A DNA stretch of 64,000 nucleotides, taken from NCBI GenBank assembly GCA_027364735.1, contig DAHXOT010000008.1, positions 1-64,000 on the forward strand, read 5' to 3'. This document shows, piece by piece, positions 54,308-63,238 of this stretch. The position numbers and the translations under genes were made by a program. Position 1 is the first letter of the stretch, and every line of letters begins with the position of its first letter. The notes under the pieces are model-generated. The model searched no databases. It was given only the letters and a program-made list of their open reading frames with translations, and was not told where the DNA came from. The stretch is from Hydrotalea sp. GTDB lineage: Bacteria > Bacteroidota > Bacteroidia > Chitinophagales > Chitinophagaceae.

Positions 54308-56194
54308 ATGGCCGATATAAAGCAAAATAATTATACGGAAGACGATATTAAAAGTCTTGATTGGAAGGAACATATTCGATTGCGCCCCGGAATGTATATT
54401 GGTAAATTGGGCGATGGCTCTGCTCCGGATGATGGTATTTATGTGTTAATGAAAGAAGTAATTGATAATTGCATTGATGAGCATACTATGGGTTTTGGAA
54501 GGCATGTAGATATTACTTTGCAAAATAAAACAGTAACCATACGCGATTATGGCCGCGGTATTCCTTTGGGCAAATTGGTAGATGTGGTAAGCAAAATAAA
54601 CACCGGAGCTAAATACGATAGTAAAGCATTTCAAAAAAGTGTGGGCTTAAATGGGGTAGGTACAAAAGCCGTAAATGCCTTGAGTGGCTATTTTAAAGTA
54701 ACTGCATTTAGAGATGGGAAAGAAAAAACTGCAGAATTTGAACGAGGTGTTTTATTGAAAGAATATAAAGAACAAAAAACCACCGAAGAAAACGGAACAT
54801 TGGTAACATTTATACCCGATGAAACTGTATTCAGAAATTTTAACTTTAGGCATGAATATATTGATGCACAACTGTTGAATTATTGTTATTTAAATGCAGG
54901 ACTGGTAATTAATTTCAATAACAAACGGTATATAAGTAAAAATGGGTTATTAGATTTATTGCAACATAAAACCAATGCCGATGAATTGAGATATCCCATC
55001 ATTCATTTAAAAGGTGAAGATATTGAATTAGCCATTAGTCATAATAACGACTATGGTGAAGATATTTTTTCCTTTGTCAATGGCCAGTACACAACACAAG
55101 GAGGAACACATCAGCAAGCATTTAGAGAAGGATATGTAAAAATAATTAGAGATTTTTTTAAGAAAGATTTTGAAGCATCAGATATAAGAACCAGTATAGT
55201 TGCAGCAGTTTCGGTAAGGGTGCAAGAGCCTGTATTCGAATCTCAAACCAAAACAAAATTAGGCTCTCAATATGTTTTTGAAGGCGGCCCTTCAATGAAA
55301 AAATTTATTGAAGATTTTTTAGCGAAAGAATTGGATAATTTCTTACATAGAAATCCAACAGTTGCAGATGCATTAAAAAAACGGATTGAACAAAATGAAC
55401 GTGAAAGAAAAGAATTAGCCGGTATTAAAAAGTTGGCCAATGAAAGGGCTAAAAAAGCCAATTTGCACAATAAAAAATTAAGAGATTGTAGAATACATTT
55501 TAACGATGAACCACCTAATAAAAACAAAGAAGATTTTACAGAATTAAAAAATAAATCAACCATTTTTATTACGGAAGGAGATAGTGCAAGTGGTTCTATC
55601 ACCAAATCGCGAAGTGTAGATTCGCAAGCTGTATTTAGTTTGCGTGGTAAACCTTTAAATTGTTTTGGATTAACTAAAAAAGTAGTATATGAAAATGAAG
55701 AATTTAATTTATTGCAACATGCTTTAAATATTGAAGATGGAATGGAAGGCTTACGCTACAACAATATTGTAATAGCTACAGATGCCGATGTGGATGGAAT
55801 GCATATACGTTTATTGCTGATGACTTTTTTTCTTCAGTTTTTTCCTGATTTAATAAAACGTGGGCATGTATATATTTTAGAAACGCCTTTATTTCGTGTG
55901 CGAAATAAACAAGAAACAATTTATTGTTACGATGAAACAGAAAAACAAATTGCCACTAAAAAATTAGGTAGTAAACCAGAAATTACCCGATTTAAAGGAT
56001 TGGGTGAAATTAGTCCGGAAGAATTTGGACGATTTATTGGCGATGATATTCGGCTACAACCGGTAATATTAGAACAAGGCGATCATATTCAGCATTTGTT
56101 AGAATATTATATGGGCAAGAATACACCACAACGACAAGATTTTATTATTGATAATTTAAGAGTGGAATTGGATTTAATAGAAACCAATTCTTAA
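54308..56194 (+). CDS. parE: DNA topoisomerase IV subunit B
   Basis: This is the ATPase subunit of the type IIA topoisomerase that decatenates chromosomes. The 628 residues hold the GHKL ATPase with [27 protein letters not shown] and [13 protein letters not shown]. The transducer domain follows, then TOPRIM ([17 protein letters not shown]) and the C-terminal [10 protein letters not shown]. The length fits ParE rather than the longer GyrB. parC follows after one intervening gene. Confidence 0.95.
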   Translation: MADIKQNNYTEDDIKSLDWKEHIRLRPGMYIGKLGDGSAPDDGIYVLMKEVIDNCIDEHTMGFGRHVDITLQNKTVTIRDYGRGIPLGKLVDVVSKINTGAKYDSKAFQKSVGLNGVGTKAVNALSGYFKVTAFRDGKEKTAEFERGVLLKEYKEQKTTEENGTLVTFIPDETVFRNFNFRHEYIDAQLLNYCYLNAGLVINFNNKRYISKNGLLDLLQHKTNADELRYPIIHLKGEDIELAISHNNDYGEDIFSFVNGQYTTQGGTHQQAFREGYVKIIRDFFKKDFEASDIRTSIVAAVSVRVQEPVFESQTKTKLGSQYVFEGGPSMKKFIEDFLAKELDNFLHRNPTVADALKKRIEQNERERKELAGIKKLANERAKKANLHNKKLRDCRIHFNDEPPNKNKEDFTELKNKSTIFITEGDSASGSITKSRSVDSQAVFSLRGKPLNCFGLTKKVVYENEEFNLLQHALNIEDGMEGLRYNNIVIATDADVDGMHIRLLLMTFFLQFFPDLIKRGHVYILETPLFRVRNKQETIYCYDETEKQIATKKLGSKPEITRFKGLGEISPEEFGRFIGDDIRLQPVILEQGDHIQHLLEYYMGKNTPQRQDFIIDNLRVELDLIETNS

Positions 56195-56216
56195 TTTATA
56201 AATCTTATTTGAATAT

Positions 56217-57038
56217 ATGATTCACATAGTATTTGAAACGGCCAATATCGAAGCATTATCTAAAGCAATAGAATTGGATGAAACTTTGCATGGAGATATT
56301 ATTGAAATTAAAGATGATTTTGCCGTTGGCCACATTGTAGATATTTATGATGAATACGGCTATCAGTTACGAAGAGATTGGTGGAAAGAAGTACTTGAAT
56401 TTTCTCCATACACAGAACAATTAAATATTGTTGATGATAAACTTGTGGTTCATAACCTTATAAAAAAATTAGAGGAAAATACAAATGAAAAAATTTGGAT
56501 TTGGATGGGTCAAAATCAACATGATGTTTGTGGTTACTATTGGTTAATAAGTCAGTTAAAAAATTATCAAGGCAAATTAGAAGTTTTGTATTTAAATAAC
56601 CTTCCTTTTATTAATGAAAAAGGATTAATTTTTTATCCGCAACATTTATTCGAAATTCAGCCAAAAGAATTTTTGAAAGCCAAGAAATTAGCAAGAACCA
56701 TCACATTAAGTGAGTTGGAAGTAGACCCCGATGAATGGAAAAAAATATGTAATGAAAATGCAATAGTAAGAATATTAGAAGGAGGTAAAAAAATTGCAAG
56801 CAAGGAAGAAAGTTTTTATGACAATGAAGTGCTGAGTGCTGTTACTGCTGAGTTTCAGAAGTTGAGTAAAATACTTAATCATGTTTTCGGGAAACTAAAA
56901 GTTCAGACCGGCGATGTATTTTTAGTTTGGCGGATAAGAAAATTAATAGAAATTGGAAAATTAGAAATACAAGGCGATTGGAGTAAAGGTTGGAAAGAAG
57001 TTGAAGTAAAGCAAACCGTCATTCTAAATGAAGCGTAA
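56217..57038 (+). CDS. DUF1835 / DUF3658 domain protein
   Basis: The 273 residues fit DUF1835 in the N-terminal half (MIHIVFETANIEALSKAIEL, then GDIIEIKDDFAVGH) and the DUF3658-type region at the end (RIRKLIEIGKLEIQGDW). The family occurs across Firmicutes and Bacteroidota with no known function. It sits 22 nt after parE, between the two topoisomerase IV genes. Its last seven codons (from about 57018) lie inside a palindromic interspersed element, so the tail VILNEA is probably not native. Confidence 0.85.
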   Translation: MIHIVFETANIEALSKAIELDETLHGDIIEIKDDFAVGHIVDIYDEYGYQLRRDWWKEVLEFSPYTEQLNIVDDKLVVHNLIKKLEENTNEKIWIWMGQNQHDVCGYYWLISQLKNYQGKLEVLYLNNLPFINEKGLIFYPQHLFEIQPKEFLKAKKLARTITLSELEVDPDEWKKICNENAIVRILEGGKKIASKEESFYDNEVLSAVTAEFQKLSKILNHVFGKLKVQTGDVFLVWRIRKLIEIGKLEIQGDWSKGWKEVEVKQTVILNEA

Positions 57039-57091
57039 GCATAAAGAGAAGTCTGTTGAGTAATAGATTTCTCCCTTCGGTCGAAATGACG
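57017..57091. repeat. 75-bp palindromic interspersed element
   Basis: The element is bounded by CGTCATT (57017-57023) and its exact complement AATGACG (57085-57091). Inside lies a second stem, GAGAAGTCT with AGATTTCTC (57046-57054 and 57065-57073, one G-T pair). The stretch CTCCCTTCGGTCGAAATGAC resembles short REP-like repeats I associate with many Bacteroidota genomes. The element overlaps the last 22 nt of the DUF1835 gene. I noticed no second copy in this window. Confidence 0.65.
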
Positions 57092-57183
57092 AATTTATTA
57101 AAAGTTGTATATGCTTGCAAGGCAATAATGATGGTAGAATAAGAAAAGTTGATAAAATAAAATTTCCCTTTGGGAGTAAAAGC

Positions 57184-59700
57184 ATGGCAGAAAAGAAAGA
57201 TATTTCTCAAGTAACTAATAATGAAAGTGGTATTCAGGGGCAATATAAAAATTGGTTTCTGGATTATGCTTCGTATGTAATATTAGAGCGTGCGGTTCCT
57301 GCAATGGAAGATGGATTAAAACCGGTGCAAAGGCGTATTCTTCATTCTATGAAGGAAATGGATGATGGTCGTTATAATAAAGTGGCCAACATAATTGGTC
57401 AATCTATGCAATATCATCCTCATGGCGATGCCAGTATTGGCGAGGCTTTGGTGAATATGGGACAAAAAGATTTATTGATAGATACGCAAGGAAATTGGGG
57501 CGATGTAAGAACCGGCGATGACGCAGCAGCACCACGTTATATTGAAGCACGTTTATCTAAATTTGCTTTAGAGGTAGCCTTTAATGGTAAAACAACGGAC
57601 TGGCAATTAAGTTATGACGGAAGAAAAAATGAGCCCGTTACATTACCTATGAAATTTCCTTTGTTGTTGGCTCATGGTGCCGATGGTATTGCAGTTGGAC
57701 TATCTACTAAAATTTTGCCGCATAATTTTATTGAGTTGTGTGATGCATCTATCAAATATTTAAAAGGTAAAAAATTTGAATTATATCCCGATTTTCAAGT
57801 GGGAGGAATGATAGATGTAAGTAACTATAACGATGGAAAACGTGGTGGTAAAATTCGTGTTCGTTGCCATATTGAAGAACTCGATAAAAAAGTATTGGCC
57901 ATTCGGGATGTTCCTTATGGAATAACCGTTTCGCAACTTTGCGAAAGCATTACCAAAGCCAATGATGCCGGAAAAATAAAAATTAAAAAAGTAATAGACG
58001 TTACTGCAAAAGATGTAGAAATTCAGGTAGAGTTGGCTGCAGGAATTTCTCCCGATATTACCATAGATGCTTTATATGCTTTTACCGATTGTGAGGTAAG
58101 TATTTCGCCAAATGCTTGTGTTATTGAAAATCAAAAACCAAAATTTGTAACTGCTACCGAATTATTGCAAACATCGGCTCTTCTTACTAAAAATTTATTG
58201 CAAAAAGAATTAGAAATTAAGTTAAGTGAGTTGGAAGATAAATGGCATTATACTTCTCTCGAAAAAATATTCTTTGAAGAAAAAATATATAAAGAATTAG
58301 AAAAAAAATATGATACATGGGAAGTAGTTATAGAAGCAATTGAAAAAGCTTTTGTTCCTTTTAGAAAATTATTGAACAGAGATGTTATACACGAAGATGT
58401 ATTGAAATTAACCGAGAAGCCTGTTCGACGAATTTATAAATTGGATATTGATGAACTCAATGCTCAAATAAAAAATATAGAAGAAGATATTAATCAGGTA
58501 AAATATCATCTTGATCATCTTGTCGATTTTTCAGTTGCTTATTATGAAAATTTGATAAAAAAATATGGCAAAGGAAAAGAACGTAAAACTGAAATTCGTT
58601 TGTTCGATACCATAAAAATGCAACAAGTTGCAATTGCAAATACCAAGCTGTATGTTAATAGGGAAGAGGGTTTTGTAGGAACAAGCTTGAAAAAAGATGA
58701 ATTTTTATTTGATTGTTCTGATATTGATGATATTATTGTTTTTACTAAGCGAGGTATAATGAAAGTAGTAAAAGTAGGAGACAAGAATTTTATTGGAAAA
58801 GATATTATTTATGCTGCTATTTTTAAAAAGAATGATGAACGTACTACTTATAATATGGTTTATGTAGATGGATTAAGTGGTGTTAGTTATGGTAAACGAT
58901 TTAACGTTACCGGTATTACTCGCGATAAAGAATACGATTTAACAAAAGGTAGCGATAAAAGCCGAATACATTATTTTACCGCTAATGCTAATGGTGAAGC
59001 CGAAGTGGTTAAAATTGTTTTAAGTCCAAATTGTACTGCACGTAATAAAGAATTAGAATATTATTTTGAAGAGTTAGAAATAAAAGGCAGAAACAGTCAG
59101 GGTAATATTGTTACCAAATATCCTATTAAATCGGTTAAATTAAAAGAAGCAGGCAGAAGTACATTGGCCGGAAGAAGAATTTGGTTTGATGAACAATTTG
59201 GCAGATTAAATATGGAGGAAAAAGGCACTTATTTGGGCATCTTTGAAGACGAAAAAATTTTGGTAATATATGCAGATGGAAATTATGAAATTACCGATAC
59301 AGAATTAACACAGCGATTGAATGCCGATGAAATAGTATTAATTGAAAAATTCAATCCCGAAAAAATTATTACAGCAGTGTATAAAGATGCGGCTAAAAAT
59401 CAGTTTAATGTAAAGCGATTTAAAATTGAAACATCTACTTTAAAAACAAAATATTTATTTATTAAAGAAGGAGAGGGTAATACCGTAGAATGTGTAACAA
59501 CAGACGAAGAACCTATATTGGCAGTGCATACAGGCCGTGGCTCGCAGGTGCGTAGTGCCAAATTTAAAATTGCTAAAATGGTTGAAGTAATGGGCTGGAA
59601 AGCAGTTGGTGCCAAGTTGATGGACTTTAGTAAAAGCATTGAAATGGAATGGGAAATAAAGCCTAAAGAAGATACCAACCAGCCTGAATTATTTGAATAG
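57184..59700 (+). CDS. parC: DNA topoisomerase IV subunit A
   Basis: This is the breakage-reunion subunit. The start is the ATG at 57184 (838 residues). A TTG at 57115 would add 23 residues of intergenic origin. The winged-helix region has GLKPVQRRILHSM, YHPHGDASIGEALV and the catalytic Tyr119 in AAPRYIE. A long coiled coil (about 400-470) is followed by a divergent beta-pinwheel with SKSIEMEWEIKP-type ending. At the site equivalent to GyrA Ser83 it has Ala, and at the Asp87 site Glu. The pair with parE is separated by the DUF1835 gene. Confidence 0.94.
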   Translation: MAEKKDISQVTNNESGIQGQYKNWFLDYASYVILERAVPAMEDGLKPVQRRILHSMKEMDDGRYNKVANIIGQSMQYHPHGDASIGEALVNMGQKDLLIDTQGNWGDVRTGDDAAAPRYIEARLSKFALEVAFNGKTTDWQLSYDGRKNEPVTLPMKFPLLLAHGADGIAVGLSTKILPHNFIELCDASIKYLKGKKFELYPDFQVGGMIDVSNYNDGKRGGKIRVRCHIEELDKKVLAIRDVPYGITVSQLCESITKANDAGKIKIKKVIDVTAKDVEIQVELAAGISPDITIDALYAFTDCEVSISPNACVIENQKPKFVTATELLQTSALLTKNLLQKELEIKLSELEDKWHYTSLEKIFFEEKIYKELEKKYDTWEVVIEAIEKAFVPFRKLLNRDVIHEDVLKLTEKPVRRIYKLDIDELNAQIKNIEEDINQVKYHLDHLVDFSVAYYENLIKKYGKGKERKTEIRLFDTIKMQQVAIANTKLYVNREEGFVGTSLKKDEFLFDCSDIDDIIVFTKRGIMKVVKVGDKNFIGKDIIYAAIFKKNDERTTYNMVYVDGLSGVSYGKRFNVTGITRDKEYDLTKGSDKSRIHYFTANANGEAEVVKIVLSPNCTARNKELEYYFEELEIKGRNSQGNIVTKYPIKSVKLKEAGRSTLAGRRIWFDEQFGRLNMEEKGTYLGIFEDEKILVIYADGNYEITDTELTQRLNADEIVLIEKFNPEKIITAVYKDAAKNQFNVKRFKIETSTLKTKYLFIKEGEGNTVECVTTDEEPILAVHTGRGSQVRSAKFKIAKMVEVMGWKAVGAKLMDFSKSIEMEWEIKPKEDTNQPELFE

Positions 59701-59701
59701 A

Positions 59702-60331
59702 TTATGGTGTAATTGGTTTAGTAATTAATTGTGCTAATTTATATACTGCCCAAGCAAATAAAGGTGCTGCAATAATATCAATAGTATAATGTGCATGCTG
59801 AATAAGCATCATAAACCCAATAACGATAGTGGCAATTAAGGCCAATAGTTTGTCTGTTTTTTTAGGCAAGCATAAAAATAACAAAAACTGTGTTGAGGTA
59901 TGGCCCGAATAGAAAAGGTCCTTTGTTATTAATTTATTTCCATAAAAAATGCTGATGATAGGGTCTATTAGCGGTACATAGTGATAGGGCGGATTTAAAG
60001 CAATACAACTAATGGTTATCATGCGAGTAATACTTAGCAAAATATAACTCCACAAAAACAAAATAGCCGTTGCAGGAAATTGTATACATCTTATTACCGA
60101 AAAAATAATCATTAGCCATATAATGCTAAATATGGGAATAGATAGATCGGCATTCAATAAATTGTTTAAAATAAAATCATTCAATACATAGCCATTTCTT
60201 TTTTCAATGGCATTAAAAAAATAGGGAAAATAAATGAGTATACTCAATAACAGTAGTATTCCTGCAATAAATAACAACCGGAAATTTCTTATTTTCCAAT
60301 ATAACTTCCACGCTAATATTATCTTATTCAT
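59702..60331 (-). CDS. PAP2-type membrane phosphatase (sphingomyelin-synthase-like)
   Basis: The 209 residues predict six membrane helices. The active-site motifs of the PAP2_C / sphingomyelin synthase-type group are visible: DLFYSGHTSTQFLLFLCL (His of SGHT) and QHAHYTIDIIAAPLFAWAVY (His and Asp). The protein probably removes or transfers phosphate or a head group on a lipid. Many Bacteroidota make sphingolipids or phosphoceramides, so a role there is possible but unproven. It ends one base after the convergent parC stop. Confidence 0.82.
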   Translation of the reverse strand: MNKIILAWKLYWKIRNFRLLFIAGILLLLSILIYFPYFFNAIEKRNGYVLNDFILNNLLNADLSIPIFSIIWLMIIFSVIRCIQFPATAILFLWSYILLSITRMITISCIALNPPYHYVPLIDPIISIFYGNKLITKDLFYSGHTSTQFLLFLCLPKKTDKLLALIATIVIGFMMLIQHAHYTIDIIAAPLFAWAVYKLAQLITKPITP

Positions 60332-60367
60332 TTGTTGTTTATACCTTCCAATAGCAAGTTATATAAA

Positions 60368-62293
60368 CTAATAATGCCATCGTACAAATGCTTCCATCGC
60401 AGCATATTTTGTTAATCCCAAATCGGCATAAAGTTTTGCGGTATTTAAATTTCTATCTTCGGCTCTTTGCCAAAATTCTCTGCTATCCGAACCTTGAAAA
60501 GGAACCATATCTTTTTGTGATTGATGAATAAAAATGCCAAAACGTTTTTTTACAATTTGATCGGGACTCATAGGAATAGCCATTTCAATATCGGCAATAT
60601 CCCATTCTTGCCAAGCACCTTTATATAACCAAACCCAACAATCTTTTACCCATTTATCGCCGGCTGCTTTTATTCTTCTCATACTTTCAAAAACAACATC
60701 CAAACAAACTTTATGTGTTCCATGCGGATCGGCTAAATCGCCGGCACAATAAATTTGGTGTGGTTTTATTTTTCTTAAAAATGCCATTGTAATTTCAACA
60801 TCGGCTTCACTCATTGGCTTTTTTTCTACTGCACCTGTTTCGTAAAATGGAAGGTTTAAAAAATGGCAGTTTTCATCTTTTAATCCAATATATCTGCAAG
60901 TTGCTTTTGCTTCACATCGTCTAATTAAACCTTTAATGGCTCTAATTTCATCGGTATCTAATTGATTAGGTTTTTTGCCGGCTAAAAAATTAGCGGCTTC
61001 GGTAAGTACTTGTTTGGTTTTTTGATTATCTATTCCAAATAAATCTTCGAAGCCTACTGCAAAATCGAGAAAACGAGTTACAAATTCATCGGTTACGGCA
61101 ATATTACCGCTGGTTTGATAACCAACATGTACTTCATGTCCTTGATCGTGTAAACGCATGAAAGTACCGCCCATGCTAATAATATCGTCATCGGGATGTG
61201 GAGAAAATATTACACAACGTTTTGGATGCGGTTCACTTCTTTCAGGATGTGCAGGAATAATGGCATTCGGTTTTCCTCCCGGCCATCCGGTAATACTATC
61301 TCTTAGCATGTAATACACTTGCAAATTAATTTCGTAGGCTTCTCCTTTTTCTGCCAGTAAATCGCCCAAACCATTTTCATTATAGTCGTGAGAGGTTAAG
61401 CTTAATATGGGTTTTTTTGTTTTAAGTGCCATTTGTATCACTGCTCTTTTAATCATTTGCGGAGTCCATTCGCATTCGCCGGTTAACCATGGCGATTTAA
61501 TTCTGGTTAATTCTGTAGAGGCCGTTTCGTCAATAACAAAAGTACAATCGTTATGTTGTTGTAAAATGCTGGCCGGTACTTGTTCGGTAACAAATCCTTC
61601 GGCAGCTTTTGCTACAATTGGTGCTTTCATACCCCAAGCCATTAATAATATTTTTTTAGCTTTTAAAATGGTGCTAATGCCCATGGTTACAGCCATTCGG
61701 GGTACTTGAGAAATATTTTGAAACTCGTAAGCATTGGCAATTCGGGTTATATTATCTAATGTTACCATTCTTGTTTTAGAAAATATACTCGATCCGGGTT
61801 CATTAAAACCAATATGCCCATTATTACCTATGCCTAAAATTTGTAAATCAATTCCGCCAACGGCTTCAATTAATTGCTCGTATTTTAAACAATGTTTTTT
61901 TACATCTTCTTTAGGCAATTCTCCATTAGGAATATGAATATTTTCGGGATCGATATCAATGTGGTTGAAAAGATGCCGATGCATAAAACTCGAATAGCTT
62001 TGTAATGCTTTTCGTTGTAGTGGATAATATTCATCAAGATTAAAAGTAATAACATTTTTAAAGCTTAACCCTTCTTGTTGATGCATGCGTACTAACTCTG
62101 CATACAAACTGATGGGGGTAGAACCGGTAGCTAAACCTAAAATACAATCCTCGCCTTTGCGTTGTTTTTCTTTAATAAGATTAGCAATTTCTATTGCAAC
62201 AAATTGCGAACCTAATTGTGGTGTAGCAAAAATTTTTACCGGAATTTTTTCAAAACTGTCAGATAAGTCAACATTGATTTTTTTATTAGCCAT
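60368..62293 (-). CDS. nagB: Glucosamine-6-phosphate deaminase fused to a LmbE/PIG-L-like domain
   Basis: Residues 1 to about 270 form NagB, with GLATGSTP phosphate binding (53-60), Asp87 in NLDEYY and the active-site GNNGHIGFNEPG (157-168). It converts GlcN-6-P to fructose-6-phosphate and ammonia. Residues about 355-600 form a PIG-L/LmbE deacetylase-like domain with the zinc motif SPHPDDD (364-370) and DPHGTHK later on. Plain NagB is about 265 residues, so this is a genuine 641-residue fusion, known in Bacteroidota. The second domain may deacetylate GlcNAc-6-P, which would make the enzyme two-step; that is an inference. Confidence 0.93.
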   Translation of the reverse strand: MANKKINVDLSDSFEKIPVKIFATPQLGSQFVAIEIANLIKEKQRKGEDCILGLATGSTPISLYAELVRMHQQEGLSFKNVITFNLDEYYPLQRKALQSYSSFMHRHLFNHIDIDPENIHIPNGELPKEDVKKHCLKYEQLIEAVGGIDLQILGIGNNGHIGFNEPGSSIFSKTRMVTLDNITRIANAYEFQNISQVPRMAVTMGISTILKAKKILLMAWGMKAPIVAKAAEGFVTEQVPASILQQHNDCTFVIDETASTELTRIKSPWLTGECEWTPQMIKRAVIQMALKTKKPILSLTSHDYNENGLGDLLAEKGEAYEINLQVYYMLRDSITGWPGGKPNAIIPAHPERSEPHPKRCVIFSPHPDDDIISMGGTFMRLHDQGHEVHVGYQTSGNIAVTDEFVTRFLDFAVGFEDLFGIDNQKTKQVLTEAANFLAGKKPNQLDTDEIRAIKGLIRRCEAKATCRYIGLKDENCHFLNLPFYETGAVEKKPMSEADVEITMAFLRKIKPHQIYCAGDLADPHGTHKVCLDVVFESMRRIKAAGDKWVKDCWVWLYKGAWQEWDIADIEMAIPMSPDQIVKKRFGIFIHQSQKDMVPFQGSDSREFWQRAEDRNLNTAKLYADLGLTKYAAMEAFVRWHY

Positions 62294-62647
62294 CGTTAGG
62301 TATTTAACATAAAAATAAAAATATTTATCGTATCATTTTTTTAAAACAATATTTTTAGTAATACTATTTTATCTTATAAAAGCAGTTAATTATAGCCAAC
62401 TAAAATATAATGCTTAGTGTTACTGCTTTTTAAGCGTATAATTATTTATAAAAGCTTTGCATATTTTGTAAAAAATATATTTTATTTTCTTCTAAAAGGC
62501 TTGTTATAACGCAGTAAATGGTATAAATACCCCCTTTCGAGTACGGGGAAAATACGGGGCACTTACGGGGAATTTCCCGTTATACAACTTTAGTGGTAGC
62601 CATAGGTTTGCAGTATCAATCAATCTTTAACCTCAAACTCATTCAAA
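62294..62647. other. Intergenic region with phased ACGGGG repeats and a promoter box
   Basis: These 354 bases hold no gene. The nagB side (62294-62520) is A/T-rich and I recognise nothing in it. The right part holds TACCCCC (62528-62534), three ACGGGG copies (62543, 62554, 62565), the near-palindrome ACGGGGAATTTCCCGT (62565-62580) and a -7 box TAGGTTTG (62603-62610). The first HTH gene starts at 62648. Confidence 0.6.
62528..62580 (+). promoter_or_regulatory. Phased ACGGGG direct repeats, probable activator site
   Basis: ACGGGG occurs at 62543-62548, 62554-62559 and 62565-62570, exactly 11 bp apart, so the copies face the same side of the helix. An inverted copy lies on each flank (CCCC at 62531-62534; CCCGT at 62576-62580). 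The G-run repeats stand out sharply in an AT-rich gap. They end 32 bp before the -7 box TAGGTTTG (62603-62610), which lacks a -33 TTTG, the layout of an activator-dependent promoter. Confidence 0.6.
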
Positions 62648-62860
62648 ATGCAACACCAAAACGCTGCAAGCTCTTTTACACAAAGAGAATTAGAAGTAAT
62701 TAAACTTTTGTCGGTGGGTAAACTAAATAAAGAAATTGCTTATCAGCTAAATATCTCCATTAACACAGTTAAAAAATTTAATAAGCAAATTTTTAAGAAA
62801 GTAGGATATACCAGACGAGTACAAGTTGCTCAATATTTTACCGAACAAATTAGAGCCTAA
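62648..62860 (+). CDS. Stand-alone LuxR-type HTH protein
   Basis: The 70 residues are only a GerE/LuxR helix-turn-helix: FTQRELEVIKLLSVGKLNKE, then IAYQLNISINTVKKFNKQIF and KKVGYTRRVQVAQ. No receiver, autoinducer or PAS domain is attached. Standard LuxR domains have His where this has Phe in VKKFNK, otherwise it is well conserved. It probably binds DNA, perhaps as a dimer, and may be regulated by abundance or by a partner protein. A paralogue follows 118 nt downstream. Confidence 0.8.
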   Translation: MQHQNAASSFTQRELEVIKLLSVGKLNKEIAYQLNISINTVKKFNKQIFKKVGYTRRVQVAQYFTEQIRA

Positions 62861-62863
62861 TAA

Positions 62864-62921
62864 ATGGGTACACCAAAGAGGTATTGTGAAAAAATATAAT
62901 TCGATTTAGGTTTGTACCCAT
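62864..62921 (+). promoter_or_regulatory. Inverted repeat and promoter box before the second HTH gene
   Basis: A perfect 9-bp inverted repeat, ATGGGTACA (62864-62872) and TGTACCCAT (62913-62921), encloses 40 nt. Within and at its end lies TAGGTTTG (62907-62914), the same -7 octamer as upstream of the first HTH gene. A partial -33 (ATTG, 62883-62886) is 20 nt up. The repeat may be an operator or an RNA hairpin after the first gene. Confidence 0.45.
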
Positions 62922-62978
62922 AAAGAATTAGAAAAAAAGAAGTACCACTTTTTCTTAATATATCATAAATCAATCATC

Positions 62979-63176
62979 ATGGTTCAATTCAACTTAACTA
63001 AAAGAGAAAAGGAAGTATATGAGCTGTTATGTAAAGGATTATTAGATAGGGAAATTAGTGAACTGCTTCAATTGTCATTAGAAACAATAAAAAAGCATAA
63101 TAAAAATATTTACTTAAAGCTGGGGGTACGAAACAGAACGGAAGCGGTAATAACAGCAAAACGAAAAATAGTATAA
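62979..63176 (+). CDS. Second stand-alone LuxR-type HTH protein
   Basis: The 65 residues again form a bare LuxR/GerE domain: LTKREKEVYELLCKGLLDRE, then ISELLQLSLETIKKHNKNIY and LKLGVRNRTEAV. This copy is closer to the family consensus than its upstream neighbour. The two share the RExEV, LL, KKxNKxI and KxG patterns, so they are paralogues. With only a recognition domain each, they could form heterodimers or compete for sites. The next gene encodes an outer-membrane protein on the same strand. Confidence 0.8.
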   Translation: MVQFNLTKREKEVYELLCKGLLDREISELLQLSLETIKKHNKNIYLKLGVRNRTEAVITAKRKIV

Positions 63177-63238
63177 GAAGTAACAATAGCCAATTTATCA
63201 ATATGCAAAATACAAGCTTAAACCCTAAACCTTACATT

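Noticed and set aside
57019-57243. 74-codon minus-strand frame reading through the palindromic element
   Set aside because: It overlaps parC and DUF1835 ends, has no family resemblance, and its open frame comes from the repeat element.
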